Shown here: positions 1 through 7,779 of the stretch, piece after piece
Position numbering within the stretch: position 1 is the first letter of the stretch
How the letters are laid out: the number at the start of each line of letters is the position of its first letter
DNA from: Peptacetobacter sp900539645
GTDB taxonomy: Bacteria; Bacillota; Clostridia; Peptostreptococcales; Peptostreptococcaceae
Length of the DNA: 26,254 bases
Direction: 5' to 3'
Assembly (NCBI RefSeq): GCF_047807365.1
Contig: NZ_JBLOUI010000033.1
Span: 1-26,254, forward strand
Program-made: the position numbers and the translations under genes
The notes under the pieces: generated by a model
The model's input: only the letters and a program-made list of their open reading frames with translations
Told to the model about the DNA's origin: nothing
Databases searched by the model: none

Positions 1-16
1 GTAAGGTTTCAATTTT

Positions 17-83
17 CTCGACTCCTTTCCGTAGGGGGAATGTGTTTTTGGGTGAAATCATTGTAAACCCTACCGGGGTCGAG
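17..83 (+). ncRNA. candidate structured leader RNA upstream of XRE gene
   Basis: A nine-pair outer stem joins 17-25 (CTCGACTCC) to 75-83 (GGGGTCGAG, one G-U pair). An inner six-pair stem joins 31-36 (GTAGGG) to 68-73 (CCCTAC), leaving a loop of about 31 nt. The GC-rich arms stand out in AT-rich DNA, and the structure ends 54 nt before the XRE start codon. I do not recognise a known riboswitch class. It could equally be the tail of an element that begins left of the window. Confidence 0.4.
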
Positions 84-136
84 ATTCAATACTAAATAAG
101 TTAACAGAGCGGAAAACTAACTTAGGAGTGATTTAT

Positions 137-493
137 ATGAAATTCAATGAAAAACTAATCGAACTAAGAAAAACAAAAGGACTTTCACAAGAAGAGCTTG
201 GAAACGAACTAGGAGTATCTAGACAAACTGTATCAAAATGGGAACTTGGACAAAGCTATCCCGACTTTCAAAAGCTTGTCCTACTAAGTGACTTCTTTAA
301 TATATCTCTTGATAAATTAATAAAAGATATAGATTTAGATGATGTCAGAGAAAATAATTCAAACAACGAAAAGGTATCTAAAATGTATGAAGACTTCCAA
401 ACTGCAAAAACTGTTCTTAATTATCTTTTAAACTTTTTTGCTTTTATCGGAGTAGTTGGTATATTAGCTTTAATTGTACTTATATTAATATAA
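137..493 (+). CDS. XRE-family HTH regulator with C-terminal membrane anchor
   Basis: This 118-residue protein begins with a Cro/C1-type helix-turn-helix at about residues 4-60, with the family signature LSQEELGNELGVSRQTVSKWE. A polar linker follows, then one hydrophobic segment over the last 25 residues (LNYLLNFFAFIGVVGILALIVLILI region) that should anchor it in the membrane. I chose the ATG at 137 because AGGAG lies 8 nt upstream; the in-frame GTG at 128 overlaps that ribosome site. The gene is monocistronic, preceded by a structured leader and followed by a bidirectional terminator. Membrane-tethered XRE regulators are common in Firmicutes, but the target genes and signal here are unknown. 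Confidence 0.85.
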   Translation: MKFNEKLIELRKTKGLSQEELGNELGVSRQTVSKWELGQSYPDFQKLVLLSDFFNISLDKLIKDIDLDDVRENNSNNEKVSKMYEDFQTAKTVLNYLLNFFAFIGVVGILALIVLILI

Positions 494-563
494 GTATATA
501 CAACTATTAATATATGTCCGTACACCACAAACAAAAATTTAATATTAGCTAAAATTTACAATA

Positions 564-634
564 AAAAATAAGGGCTTAACTGAATGCTATGAAAACTCTC
601 TAGTCTTAAGGAGGTCAGTTAGCCCTTATTTTTA
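564..634. terminator. bidirectional intrinsic terminator
   Basis: Inverted arms around AAGGGCTTAACTGA (570-583) and TCAGTTAGCCCTT (615-627) are flanked by an A-run on the left and a T-run on the right. It lies between the convergent XRE gene and YkvI-like gene, so it can end transcripts from both sides. The loop is unusually long, about 31 nt. Confidence 0.8.
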
Positions 635-680
635 GTGAAAACTATGTTAAAATTTTATCTTTTAAATATATAGTTATTTT

Positions 681-1817
681 CTATTTTGATTCTTTTCTAG
701 CTTTTAATTCTTTGAAGTTATGCCATAACATGAATAATATTAATACCGCACCAACATATCCATTTAAAACATAAATCACATTTACTAAAACACGGAAAGG
801 AAGGAATAATCCTACTAGAAGTCCTACTACACCTAAAACAACTGTTAATATTTTAAATCTAGGTGTACCTTCTTCAGCAAATCTTGATACTGGGTTATAT
901 AATAGAGGTACTGCTGTTGTGTAAATACCAGCAAATACAACTATTGCAAATATCGCTGAGAAAGGCTTCCATATTCTAGTTGCTAATATTAAGTTAGGTA
1001 TATCTGCATTCCATACAAATGTTTTTCCATCGCCTAGCCCTGTATTTATATTTGCTATCTGTGCAAATGAAATAAGTACTATAGCTATACAAACTGCTAA
1101 TGTTCCGCCTATTATACCATAGTTAAGATCTTTTTTATTATTTTTAGCTCCAAGTGCTGATGTAAAACTAGCAAACCATAATAATACAAATCCTGCATAA
1201 GAAAGACCTGATATTAACCAGTTTGCACCAGCATTTTTAATTGGTTCATCTGTCATACCTGCAAATGATTGTGTTCTTATAACTTCTAATCCTTCAGAAA
1301 TATTTCCTCCATCTCTTACACAAGTTATAAGTCCAATTGCAATACAAAGAATAACTATTATTGGTCCTACTATACCTATAGCATCAACTAATGAATTTAA
1401 CCCGCCTACAACTGTTATGATTGCAAGAATTGTAAGAATTACAGCACCTATCCAAGGAGCTATTCCATACTCTTGACTTAATGTTGATGCTGCTCCACCA
1501 ACCATAACAAAGAAAGACATGTAGCAGAATAATGTTGAATAATAATCACAGAATGTACCTACATATTTTCCACAAAAATATTTATATACATCATTACCTT
1601 TTTCAAACTTTTGTTCTGCTCCAGCTTTTGCAAAATTAAAATTATAGTATAAGAAAGCTATTGCAAATACTAGAACTACAAGTATAGATTTCATACCATA
1701 CGCTGTGTAGTATTGGATTATTTCTTGTCCAGTTGCAAATCCAGATCCTATAGTAAAAGCAATAACTGCTCCTGCAAGTATTAAAACTCGTTTCCAGTTT
1801 ACTTTTTCGTTGCCCAT
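681..1817 (-). CDS. YkvI-family membrane transporter (APC-like fold)
   Basis: This 378-residue, highly hydrophobic protein has about 10-11 membrane segments and an N-terminal IAFTIGSGFATGQEI stretch. That glycine-rich broken helix is typical of the YkvI family of APC/LeuT-fold secondary transporters. The ATG at 1817 is preferred because GGAAG sits 8 nt upstream; the ATG at 1832 has no ribosome site. It lies 177 bp downstream of the selenoprotein reductase gene on the same strand, with no clear terminator between, so co-transcription is likely. I infer from position that it imports the amine or amino acid reduced by the neighbouring reductase (glycine, sarcosine or betaine). The substrate cannot be read from the sequence. 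Confidence 0.8.
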   Translation of the reverse strand: MGNEKVNWKRVLILAGAVIAFTIGSGFATGQEIIQYYTAYGMKSILVVLVFAIAFLYYNFNFAKAGAEQKFEKGNDVYKYFCGKYVGTFCDYYSTLFCYMSFFVMVGGAASTLSQEYGIAPWIGAVILTILAIITVVGGLNSLVDAIGIVGPIIVILCIAIGLITCVRDGGNISEGLEVIRTQSFAGMTDEPIKNAGANWLISGLSYAGFVLLWFASFTSALGAKNNKKDLNYGIIGGTLAVCIAIVLISFAQIANINTGLGDGKTFVWNADIPNLILATRIWKPFSAIFAIVVFAGIYTTAVPLLYNPVSRFAEEGTPRFKILTVVLGVVGLLVGLFLPFRVLVNVIYVLNGYVGAVLILFMLWHNFKELKARKESK

Positions 1818-1863
1818 ATAAAACACTTCCATTCTATAATAAATTTATGTTCCGGCTTATTTT

Positions 1864-1899
1864 TTCGGCCCCCCACAAATTTACTTGTAAGGAGCCGAA
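1864..1899. promoter_or_regulatory. GC-rich hairpin in the reductase-permease gap
   Basis: TTCGGC (1864-1869) pairs with GCCGAA (1894-1899), with further C-G pairs inside and an ACAA/TTGT inner stem. Read leftward with the genes, it is not followed by a T-run, so it is not a standard terminator for the upstream reductase gene. It could be an RNA-processing or mRNA-stability element separating the two cistrons. Confidence 0.4.
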
Positions 1900-1993
1900 T
1901 TTTGAATCTTATTTAGCTTTCTATTATTTTAATTACTTTTATTGCACAAGCTTTTATTCAGTTTTATATTATATATTTACTTATATTGTATAT

Positions 1994-3313
1994 TTAAAAA
2001 TCATCTGTTTCAAATACAGTCTGTCCATCAACTGGAGTCTGAAGAACTTTAAGAGCTCTCTTAACCATATTCATTCTTATTTTCTTAGAATCAACTTCGC
2101 CCTGAGTTGGATCTCCTAGAGGATATGGTATACCAACACCTGGTATTATTCTATTTGCACCTATTGTTAATGAAATAGGAACAACTGTAGCCATATGTAC
2201 TACTGGGATTCCGTATTTTTCTATACCTTTAACCATTGTTGCACCGCAACGAGTACAAGTACCTCAAGTAGAAACTAGTATAACAGCATCTACACCATCA
2301 GCTATAAGTTTTTTACCTATTTCATCACCGAATTTAGCAGCACTTCCTGTTGCTGTACCAGTACCTGTAGTTGTAAAGAATGAATCGTATAATTTTCCGA
2401 ATGCACCTTCTTTTTCTAATTCTCTTAAAACATCAAGAGGAACAACTAGGTTAGGATTTTCCATGACGAACTGTCTGTCATATCCACCATGTATAGTAGT
2501 GAAATCATCTTTGCTCATAGTTTCCATTCCAGCTATGCTATATTCACCGTATTTAGTTGCATTTGAAGATTCTATGTGGTCTGGGTTTCCTGTTGGAACT
2601 ACACCACCAGATGTAACTATTGCTATTGTAGCATTTTTTATATCTTTAACTGGTTCAGCAGGATCTACTCTGTCAAATACTGGCATTTCATATTCTGTCA
2701 CATATTCTTCGCCTTTTATTTTTTTAAGTAGCATATCTATTGCTCTGTCAGATCCTCTCTTTTCAGCGAAGTAGTTAACTCTTATACCTCTTTCAATATA
2801 TCCTTCTTCTTTAGGTCCTAAAACTTCTTCACCTTCAACTAATTTTTTAACTAAATTAGCTATCTTAGGAAGAACTTTTCTCATACCTGCTGCTGAGTTT
2901 GGAGTTTCAACTATTAGTAAATCTTTTCTAAACATATCTACACCAGGGTTTTCTACATACATTCCTGTAACTGTAGGTATATTTAATTCTTCTTCTATTG
3001 CTTTACAAGCTGTACCACATGCAACACCGTATCTACCTGCATTGAATGCTGGTCCAGCTACTACTGCATCTGCTCCACATTCTTTAACCATTCCTAAAAC
3101 AGTTTCAGTAGCTGCATCAAGATTTTCACCGAAATAGTTATCACCACATATTATAGTACCAACTATTTCATAATCTTCTCCAAGTAACTCATTTAATTTA
3201 AGCCCAGGTCCCATTGCTCCTTCTCTAAGCTCTGGCTTATAATCTGCCATATCTTCTCCACCTACATTGGCAAAGAACTGATTTATATAATGAACTATTT
3301 TATATTTTGCCAT
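1994..3313 (-). CDS. glycine/sarcosine/betaine reductase component B, selenoprotein subunit
   Basis: This is the selenocysteine-containing subunit of substrate-specific component B (GrdB/GrdF/GrdH family). In this complex the bound amine is cleaved and its carboxymethyl group is passed to selenoprotein A. The reading frame runs 349 codons, then TGA (2264-2266), then 89 more sense codons in the same frame. Counting the TGA as Sec350 gives a 439-residue protein, the usual family length. The context U-G-T-C-T-R-C matches the family redox motif UxxCxxC, and a hairpin follows the UGA. The N-terminus KIVHYINQFF and the AGPAFNAGRYGVACG stretch are family hallmarks. The start has AAAGGGG upstream. 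It lies 98 bp after its partner subunit. The family position among glycine, sarcosine and betaine enzymes is unresolved. The lack of neighbouring component A and C genes favours sarcosine or betaine. Confidence 0.92.
2238..2266 (-). promoter_or_regulatory. selenocysteine UGA codon with bacterial SECIS-like hairpin
   Basis: On the coding strand the in-frame TGA is followed, after 13 nt, by GTTGC-GGT-GCAAC, a perfect five-pair stem with a G-rich three-base apical loop. Spacing and apical G residues fit the hairpin that SelB recognises just 3' of UGA in bacterial selenoprotein mRNAs. The hairpin lies wholly in coding sequence. An annotation treating this TGA as a stop would split the gene into 349-aa and 80-aa pieces. 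Confidence 0.85.
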
Positions 3314-3411
3314 CTTGATATATCCCCTTTCCGGTAAATTTAATATCTCAACATTTCTCGATTACTATTAAAAAATAATCTTCTTTAAAATAAGTTTTAT
3401 TTCGTTTATTT

Positions 3412-4701
3412 TTAATATCCTTTTGCCGCAAGTTTGTTGAATCCGTTGGCTATTGTAGATGCTATTATTATCTGAAGTTCTGCATCAAAGCTTCCGTCTT
3501 CATTCATACATCCAGACCATCCACCTATCTGATTTTCTATGTAATCAGTCATTCCTATTATTCTATCCATTGGAGGGAAGTGAAGCACTGCATTACCCTG
3601 TCCGCAAGATACCATTGCATCTGCTTCTTTACAAGTATCTGCTAATGACTGAGATTTTCCATCTTTTCCTGGGAATTCATCTGTTATTATTGCTACTTTT
3701 ATACCTTTGTTTGCTACTTTTCTGCAGTTCATCATTAAGTCTGTATCTGGGTTACCGTAACCTTCTTCAGTTATTAGTAATCCATCAAGTCCCATCCAAT
3801 CTGCTAATTTAGCAACCATATCTGAATGTCTTTCTTTATCTGCTAAGAATACATTTTCATTTGTTAATATAACACCCATGAAGTTTAATTCTTTTCCATG
3901 GCGTTTAAATAAATCTTCTATTACCGGATTGTGGAAATGATGATATGTTGTAACCTTATCACAAGGTGCAACACAGTTTCCAGATACTATAGCTCCATCC
4001 ATTATTTCTTCTGGATACATAAATGTTGGAACTATCTGTTTAGCATCAACTCCATAGTAATATGTATCATGAAGTAATCCCTGTGACTGAAGCATATGCA
4101 CATATCCTATCTTTGGTAGATCTGGATATTCTGCAGCCTGTTCAAATAAAGGTTTTGTTTCAAAAGTTTCTATACTATCTGGTTCTATATCTTTTCCTGC
4201 TTTTCCTATGTGTGCAGCTACTTTAAGCCCAGCTAATCTAGCTGCTCTTTCATATACGTGAGTTTCTAAACCTTCCTGTGGTTCAACTACTACACATATA
4301 TTATTAGTTTTAGAGAATGGGCAGTAATCTGCAGCTGGTCCACTCATGTCTATTACACCTTCCTGGAAACCAACTATCTTACCTACTGTTACAACACAAG
4401 CACCATCAAGTGCATGAGTTCTACCATTTCCAACTGTTGGATTAACTTTTCCTATAACACCTGGGAAAATTTCTCCACCACCACTAACTTTAACTCTAGG
4501 TTCTATAACGTCTTTTACAGGAGTTATTCTTGTAGATTCTCCTGGTTTTGCTAGTTCGACTTTACATTCTTTTATCTTATCATCTTCTAAGACAAGGTCG
4601 ATAATTTCCTGCTTATTAACGAAAAGTGTGTGATTTTTTACACAAACTTCTTCACCGAACTGAATGTCATCGATACGTATTTTGCCTAATTCTAGTTTCA
4701 T
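3412..4701 (-). CDS. glycine/sarcosine/betaine reductase component B, pro-protein subunit (GrdE/G/I family)
   Basis: This 429-residue pro-protein is the partner of the downstream selenoprotein. Family members are cleaved in front of an internal cysteine into two chains, the new chain carrying a carbonyl (pyruvoyl-type) group that binds the substrate amine. The expected site is visible as SGN242-C243-VAPC. The N-terminus MKLELGKIRIDDIQFG and the CPFSKTNNICVVVEP stretch are typical. The ATG at 4701 is chosen because AAAGGAGG lies just upstream; the open frame extends to 4794 but without a ribosome site and beyond the usual N-terminus. It is the first gene of the leftward operon, with its promoter at 4844-4872 and a hairpin-rich leader. 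Substrate identity (glycine, sarcosine or betaine) is not decidable by eye. Confidence 0.92.
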   Translation of the reverse strand: MKLELGKIRIDDIQFGEEVCVKNHTLFVNKQEIIDLVLEDDKIKECKVELAKPGESTRITPVKDVIEPRVKVSGGGEIFPGVIGKVNPTVGNGRTHALDGACVVTVGKIVGFQEGVIDMSGPAADYCPFSKTNNICVVVEPQEGLETHVYERAARLAGLKVAAHIGKAGKDIEPDSIETFETKPLFEQAAEYPDLPKIGYVHMLQSQGLLHDTYYYGVDAKQIVPTFMYPEEIMDGAIVSGNCVAPCDKVTTYHHFHNPVIEDLFKRHGKELNFMGVILTNENVFLADKERHSDMVAKLADWMGLDGLLITEEGYGNPDTDLMMNCRKVANKGIKVAIITDEFPGKDGKSQSLADTCKEADAMVSCGQGNAVLHFPPMDRIIGMTDYIENQIGGWSGCMNEDGSFDAELQIIIASTIANGFNKLAAKGY

Positions 4702-4753
4702 GTAGCTACCTCCTTTAATTCCGTTACCGTGATAACATAAAGTTTTTAAAAAT

Positions 4754-4839
4754 GATTGGTTTTTAAATTTTATTAAAAAACCAATCTTAGACAAATTTTA
4801 TTTATTTTGTCTTTTTTTGGGTATAGATTTTTTCTATAC
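4754..4839 (-). promoter_or_regulatory. hairpin-rich 5' leader of the reductase operon
   Basis: The roughly 135-nt leader holds three consecutive stems: 4821-4839 (GTATAGA/TCTATAC), 4790-4811 (GACAAA/TTTGTC) and 4754-4786 (GATTGGTTTTT/AAAAACCAATC, 11 perfect pairs). The last one ends about 40 nt before the ribosome site. The chain suggests post-transcriptional control or attenuation. No known riboswitch consensus is evident. Confidence 0.45.
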
Positions 4840-4843
4840 TTAG

Positions 4844-4872
4844 ATATTATCACATAGGAAAAGGTTTGTCTA
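4844..4872 (-). promoter_or_regulatory. sigma-A-type promoter of the reductase operon
   Basis: On the minus strand TAGACA is followed by exactly 17 bp and then TAATAT. This places the start of transcription near 4837, about 135 nt before the pro-protein start codon. Confidence 0.6.
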
Positions 4873-4960
4873 TATTTTATCGTTAAATTTTCAGAATTAT
4901 TTTTATAAATAAAATTTTCACTTTTCCTTATATCTAAATTTTATTCTGTACCTGTTTTTT

Positions 4961-4994
4961 ATATATTCTAAAAAAATTATTTATTAGAATATAT
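4961..4994. repeat. 10-bp perfect inverted repeat upstream of the reductase promoter
   Basis: ATATATTCTA (4961-4970) and TAGAATATAT (4985-4994) are perfect inverted copies 14 bp apart, about 90 bp upstream of the -35 box. With no T-run on the leftward strand it is not a good terminator. It may be a regulator site, for example for the neighbouring TetR protein, though this is a guess. Confidence 0.4.
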
Positions 4995-5080
4995 AAATCC
5001 TTGCTTTTTTCATTTAAACAAACATATAAACTATTTTTTATATATTTTATTTTTATTAATTTTATAATTTGAACAAAAAA

Positions 5081-5114
5081 ATATACTATTGTAATTTAAT
5101 TTACAATAGTATAT
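5081..5114 (-). terminator. intrinsic terminator after grdX
   Basis: A 14-bp perfect stem, ATATACTATTGTAA (5081-5094) with its complement at 5101-5114, has a 6-nt loop. On the minus strand it is followed by TTTTTTGTT. It closes the TetR-grdX transcript and separates it from the reductase promoter. Confidence 0.85.
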
Positions 5115-5144
5115 CTTTGTTTTTACTAAATTATTATATTTTTA

Positions 5145-5531
5145 TTATTGTATTTTGGGCATTACATTATCTATCATAGATAAATCAATAGTTTTATAAT
5201 CATTGGCTATTTTTTCTTCGTATTTTGGCGTTTCTTTTATTTCTTTAAATTTATTGAATGTTTCTATAGCCTTTTCTATCATCATAACATCATCTAAATT
5301 GCTATTATTATCCGCTGGATATACAATTATAGATCTATATGGAGTCTGATTTGGTTTTAAGCTACCAGCCTGTGGATGAGTTAAAAGTCTGTGTCTATCA
5401 TAAACTAAGTCTCTAGCCTTTACAAGAACATCTTCATAGGAATCCAACAACTCTATTTTCATAAGATCCTTATATTTATCTGCAACTCTATCATTATTAG
5501 TTACTATTATACATTTTTCTTTTTCAAACAT
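5145..5531 (-). CDS. grdX: GrdX family protein
   Basis: This 128-residue protein matches the GrdX family, whose genes accompany glycine, sarcosine and betaine reductase loci. The telling features are the N-terminal IIVTNN followed by YEDVLVKARDLV and the LLTHPQAGSLKPNQTPYRS core. Its biochemical role is not established, so I add none. The ATG at 5531 is chosen because GGAGG lies 8 nt upstream; the open frame reaches 5567 without such a site. It follows the TetR gene by 54 bp on the same strand and ends at a strong terminator, so the two form a bicistronic unit upstream of, but separate from, the component B operon. Confidence 0.88.
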   Translation of the reverse strand: MFEKEKCIIVTNNDRVADKYKDLMKIELLDSYEDVLVKARDLVYDRHRLLTHPQAGSLKPNQTPYRSIIVYPADNNSNLDDVMMIEKAIETFNKFKEIKETPKYEEKIANDYKTIDLSMIDNVMPKIQ

Positions 5532-5585
5532 TGTTATTCCTCCAATCAGCTCTATACCCAATTTCATAATAACATAAAATATTTA

Positions 5586-6278
5586 TTAAATAAAGTCTCC
5601 AGTATATTCAAATTTATCTGCATAAAAATTAGCTATATCTCTAACTTCTCTAACAAAATTTTTAACCCTATTCTCTATCTGACTTTCTTCAATCCCATTA
5701 TTTAAAATATCCTTTAAATATCCCATATAAAGAGTACATACCATGTGGTTCATCTTTTTTGCATTTTCCAAGCTTATTTGCCCATCATTTACACACTGCA
5801 TACACATTTCAAAGTCTCTATCATAAAAACCAGGAGTTTCAAGCATCTTCTTTAAATGATCCTTAAATCCACTTAAATTTTCTGGAAACATATTATAATA
5901 CTCTACAACTGCTGTATCTAATTTCTTACTATTTTCATGTAAAAATATCATATCAAAAGCTTCTGGGTATTTAAATGCTGCTCTTGTATAACATTCCCAA
6001 ACGCCTAGGTGCTGGTCCCAAACAGTTTTCCATTTTTTCTCAGACTTTTCTAAATCTTCTAGGTAACAATTTAAAAAGCCCATCTGTGCATAAAAAAGCA
6101 ACTCATCTAAATTTTTAAAATATCTATATAAACAAGTAGAGCTACATCCCATTTCTCTAGCAATTCTTCTTATGGAAATAGCCTTTATACCTTCTTCTCT
6201 TATTATTTCATATGCCTTTTCTATATAATCTTTTCTATTTAAATCTTTAAAATAATTTTTATCAACATTATTTCTCAT
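5586..6278 (-). CDS. TetR/AcrR-family transcriptional regulator
   Basis: This 230-residue protein has a TetR-type DNA-binding domain at about residues 17-61: a helix with AYEIIREEGIKAISIRRIAREMG, then the recognition region CSSTCLYRYFKNLDELL. The remaining 170 residues are helical and would form the ligand-binding and dimer domain, with no recognisable specificity. The start has GGAAG 11 nt upstream of the ATG. It is co-oriented with grdX and divergent from the sensor kinase gene, with 189 bp between. Position suggests it senses a metabolite linked to amine reduction and controls grdX, the component B operon or both. Its operator is not identified. Confidence 0.85.
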   Translation of the reverse strand: MRNNVDKNYFKDLNRKDYIEKAYEIIREEGIKAISIRRIAREMGCSSTCLYRYFKNLDELLFYAQMGFLNCYLEDLEKSEKKWKTVWDQHLGVWECYTRAAFKYPEAFDMIFLHENSKKLDTAVVEYYNMFPENLSGFKDHLKKMLETPGFYDRDFEMCMQCVNDGQISLENAKKMNHMVCTLYMGYLKDILNNGIEESQIENRVKNFVREVRDIANFYADKFEYTGDFI

Positions 6279-6467
6279 TTCTAAATCACTTCCTTTCTCA
6301 CAATATTATCTTACCATATTAACTGCTTTATATGTTCACTCTTTTTTTATGCCATATATAATAATTATAGTTAAAATATATTTTAAATTTTATTGTTATA
6401 GAAACTTTCAATAATGGTGTTTACATGGTAAAATATATTTTGGAATAATTAAAAATGAGGGAAAAAG

Positions 6468-7775
6468 ATGAAATATAAAACATTTAGTAGAAAAAATTTT
6501 TTTGAAACTACAATTCTCTTTGGATTAATAACAGTATTAGCTGCACAGTTTAATATGAATTTATTTTTAAATAATTTCAAAATATCAATAGGTATAATAA
6601 CCTTCCCTGTGTTTTTGTTTTTAATTGAAGATTTCCCGATTTTATCGGTAAGTATCTTCTCTGCACTAGGAGTTTTTATAACTAGATTTGGAGCAATATG
6701 GCTTCAACAAGGCTTCCAAGAACAAGCCGCAATAAACTGTCTTCCAGAGTCGTTTTTCTACATCGCTTATGGATTTCTTATTTATATATATTCACGGAAA
6801 AAAAACGGAGTTTTAGAAAACGATTCCGACATAATTTGGTTTATAATAATGGACTATTTAGCAAATCTAGTAGAACTTATGCTTAGATTTAGCTTAGATA
6901 CATTTGAAATTAAAACTCAACTTTGCATAATATTTGTTGCAATATCTAGATCTTTTATAATTTGGGCATTAATTACTTTCCTTAAAAAGTATCATCTTAC
7001 TTTTATGAGAGAGGAACATGCAACTAGATATAAAAAACTTATGTTGCTTATATCAAAGTTAAATGGCGAAGTTATTTGGATGAAGAAGAATACAGCTTTA
7101 ATTGAGGAAGCAATGAATTCTTCTTATAAATTATTTAATGATATGAAAAAACAGGGAGTAGATGAAGAAATTTCAAAGGCTGCCCTCAATGTTGCTAAAG
7201 ATATACACGAAATAAAGAAGGAATATATCCTAATACTTAGAGGAATTTCCGAGGCTATGAATCTAAATCTTGAAAATAACGGTATGTATATATCTGATAT
7301 AGTAAATCTTTTAGAAACATCAGCCTCTGATGAGGCTACTGAAAATAGTAAAACAGTTATTTTTAATAATAGTTTTGATAGAAATTTATATACAGATAAG
7401 GAATATTTCTTCATGTCTATATTTAGAAACTTATTTACTAACTCTATTGAGGCAGCTACAGATGATAATATTATAATAGATTTTAAAATAGAATTAAAAT
7501 CTAAAAATGATGATTCTTCTTGTAAAGATTATTACTCTATTTTGATTAGAGATAACGGTCCTGGAATAGATTCAGAAGATATTTTAGAAATATTTGAGCC
7601 AGGATTCTCAACAAAGATAAATTTTGAAACTGGAGAAATAAACAGAGGTTTAGGTCTTAACTTGGTTAAAGATATAGTGGAAAACCAGTTTAATGGAAGT
7701 ATTAATGTTGCTTCTGAACCTGGAAATACCTCTTTTGTAATAAACATTCCCAAAAATGAATTGAAGGTGATTTAA
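6468..7775 (+). CDS. membrane sensor histidine kinase
   Basis: The protein has 435 residues. The first 175 or so hold five or six membrane segments with little extracellular sequence, so the signal is probably sensed within or near the membrane. A coiled linker leads to the dimerisation helix with the likely phospho-acceptor His247 (AKDIHEIKKEY). The ATPase domain shows the N box NLFTNS (321-326), G1 box DNGPG (362-366), F box EIFEPGFSTK and G2 box RGLGLNLV (393-400). GAGGG sits 6 nt before the ATG. The response regulator begins 4 bp after the stop codon, with its ribosome site inside this gene, so the pair is co-translated. The pairing of a multi-membrane-segment kinase with a YcbB-type regulator resembles Bacillus GlnK-GlnL. 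The ligand is unknown. Confidence 0.9.
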   Translation: MKYKTFSRKNFFETTILFGLITVLAAQFNMNLFLNNFKISIGIITFPVFLFLIEDFPILSVSIFSALGVFITRFGAIWLQQGFQEQAAINCLPESFFYIAYGFLIYIYSRKKNGVLENDSDIIWFIIMDYLANLVELMLRFSLDTFEIKTQLCIIFVAISRSFIIWALITFLKKYHLTFMREEHATRYKKLMLLISKLNGEVIWMKKNTALIEEAMNSSYKLFNDMKKQGVDEEISKAALNVAKDIHEIKKEYILILRGISEAMNLNLENNGMYISDIVNLLETSASDEATENSKTVIFNNSFDRNLYTDKEYFFMSIFRNLFTNSIEAATDDNIIIDFKIELKSKNDDSSCKDYYSILIRDNGPGIDSEDILEIFEPGFSTKINFETGEINRGLGLNLVKDIVENQFNGSINVASEPGNTSFVINIPKNELKVI

Positions 7776-7779
7776 AAGA

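Noticed and set aside
1847..2119. A 90-codon plus-strand frame overlapping the end of the selenoprotein gene
   Set aside because: It is Phe/Tyr-rich AT-driven sequence antisense to the recoded C-terminus. The ATG has no ribosome site.
2463..2774. A 103-codon plus-strand frame inside the selenoprotein gene
   Set aside because: It is fully antisense to a strongly supported coding region and has no ribosome site or family resemblance.
4821..4839. The GTATAGA hairpin as a terminator for an upstream leftward transcript
   Set aside because: It lacks a U-tract on the minus strand and coincides with the predicted transcription start of the reductase operon.
6420..6449. TTTACA-18 bp-AATAAT as the promoter of the sensor kinase gene
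   Set aside because: Its transcript would start at or within the ribosome site at 6457, leaving almost no leader.
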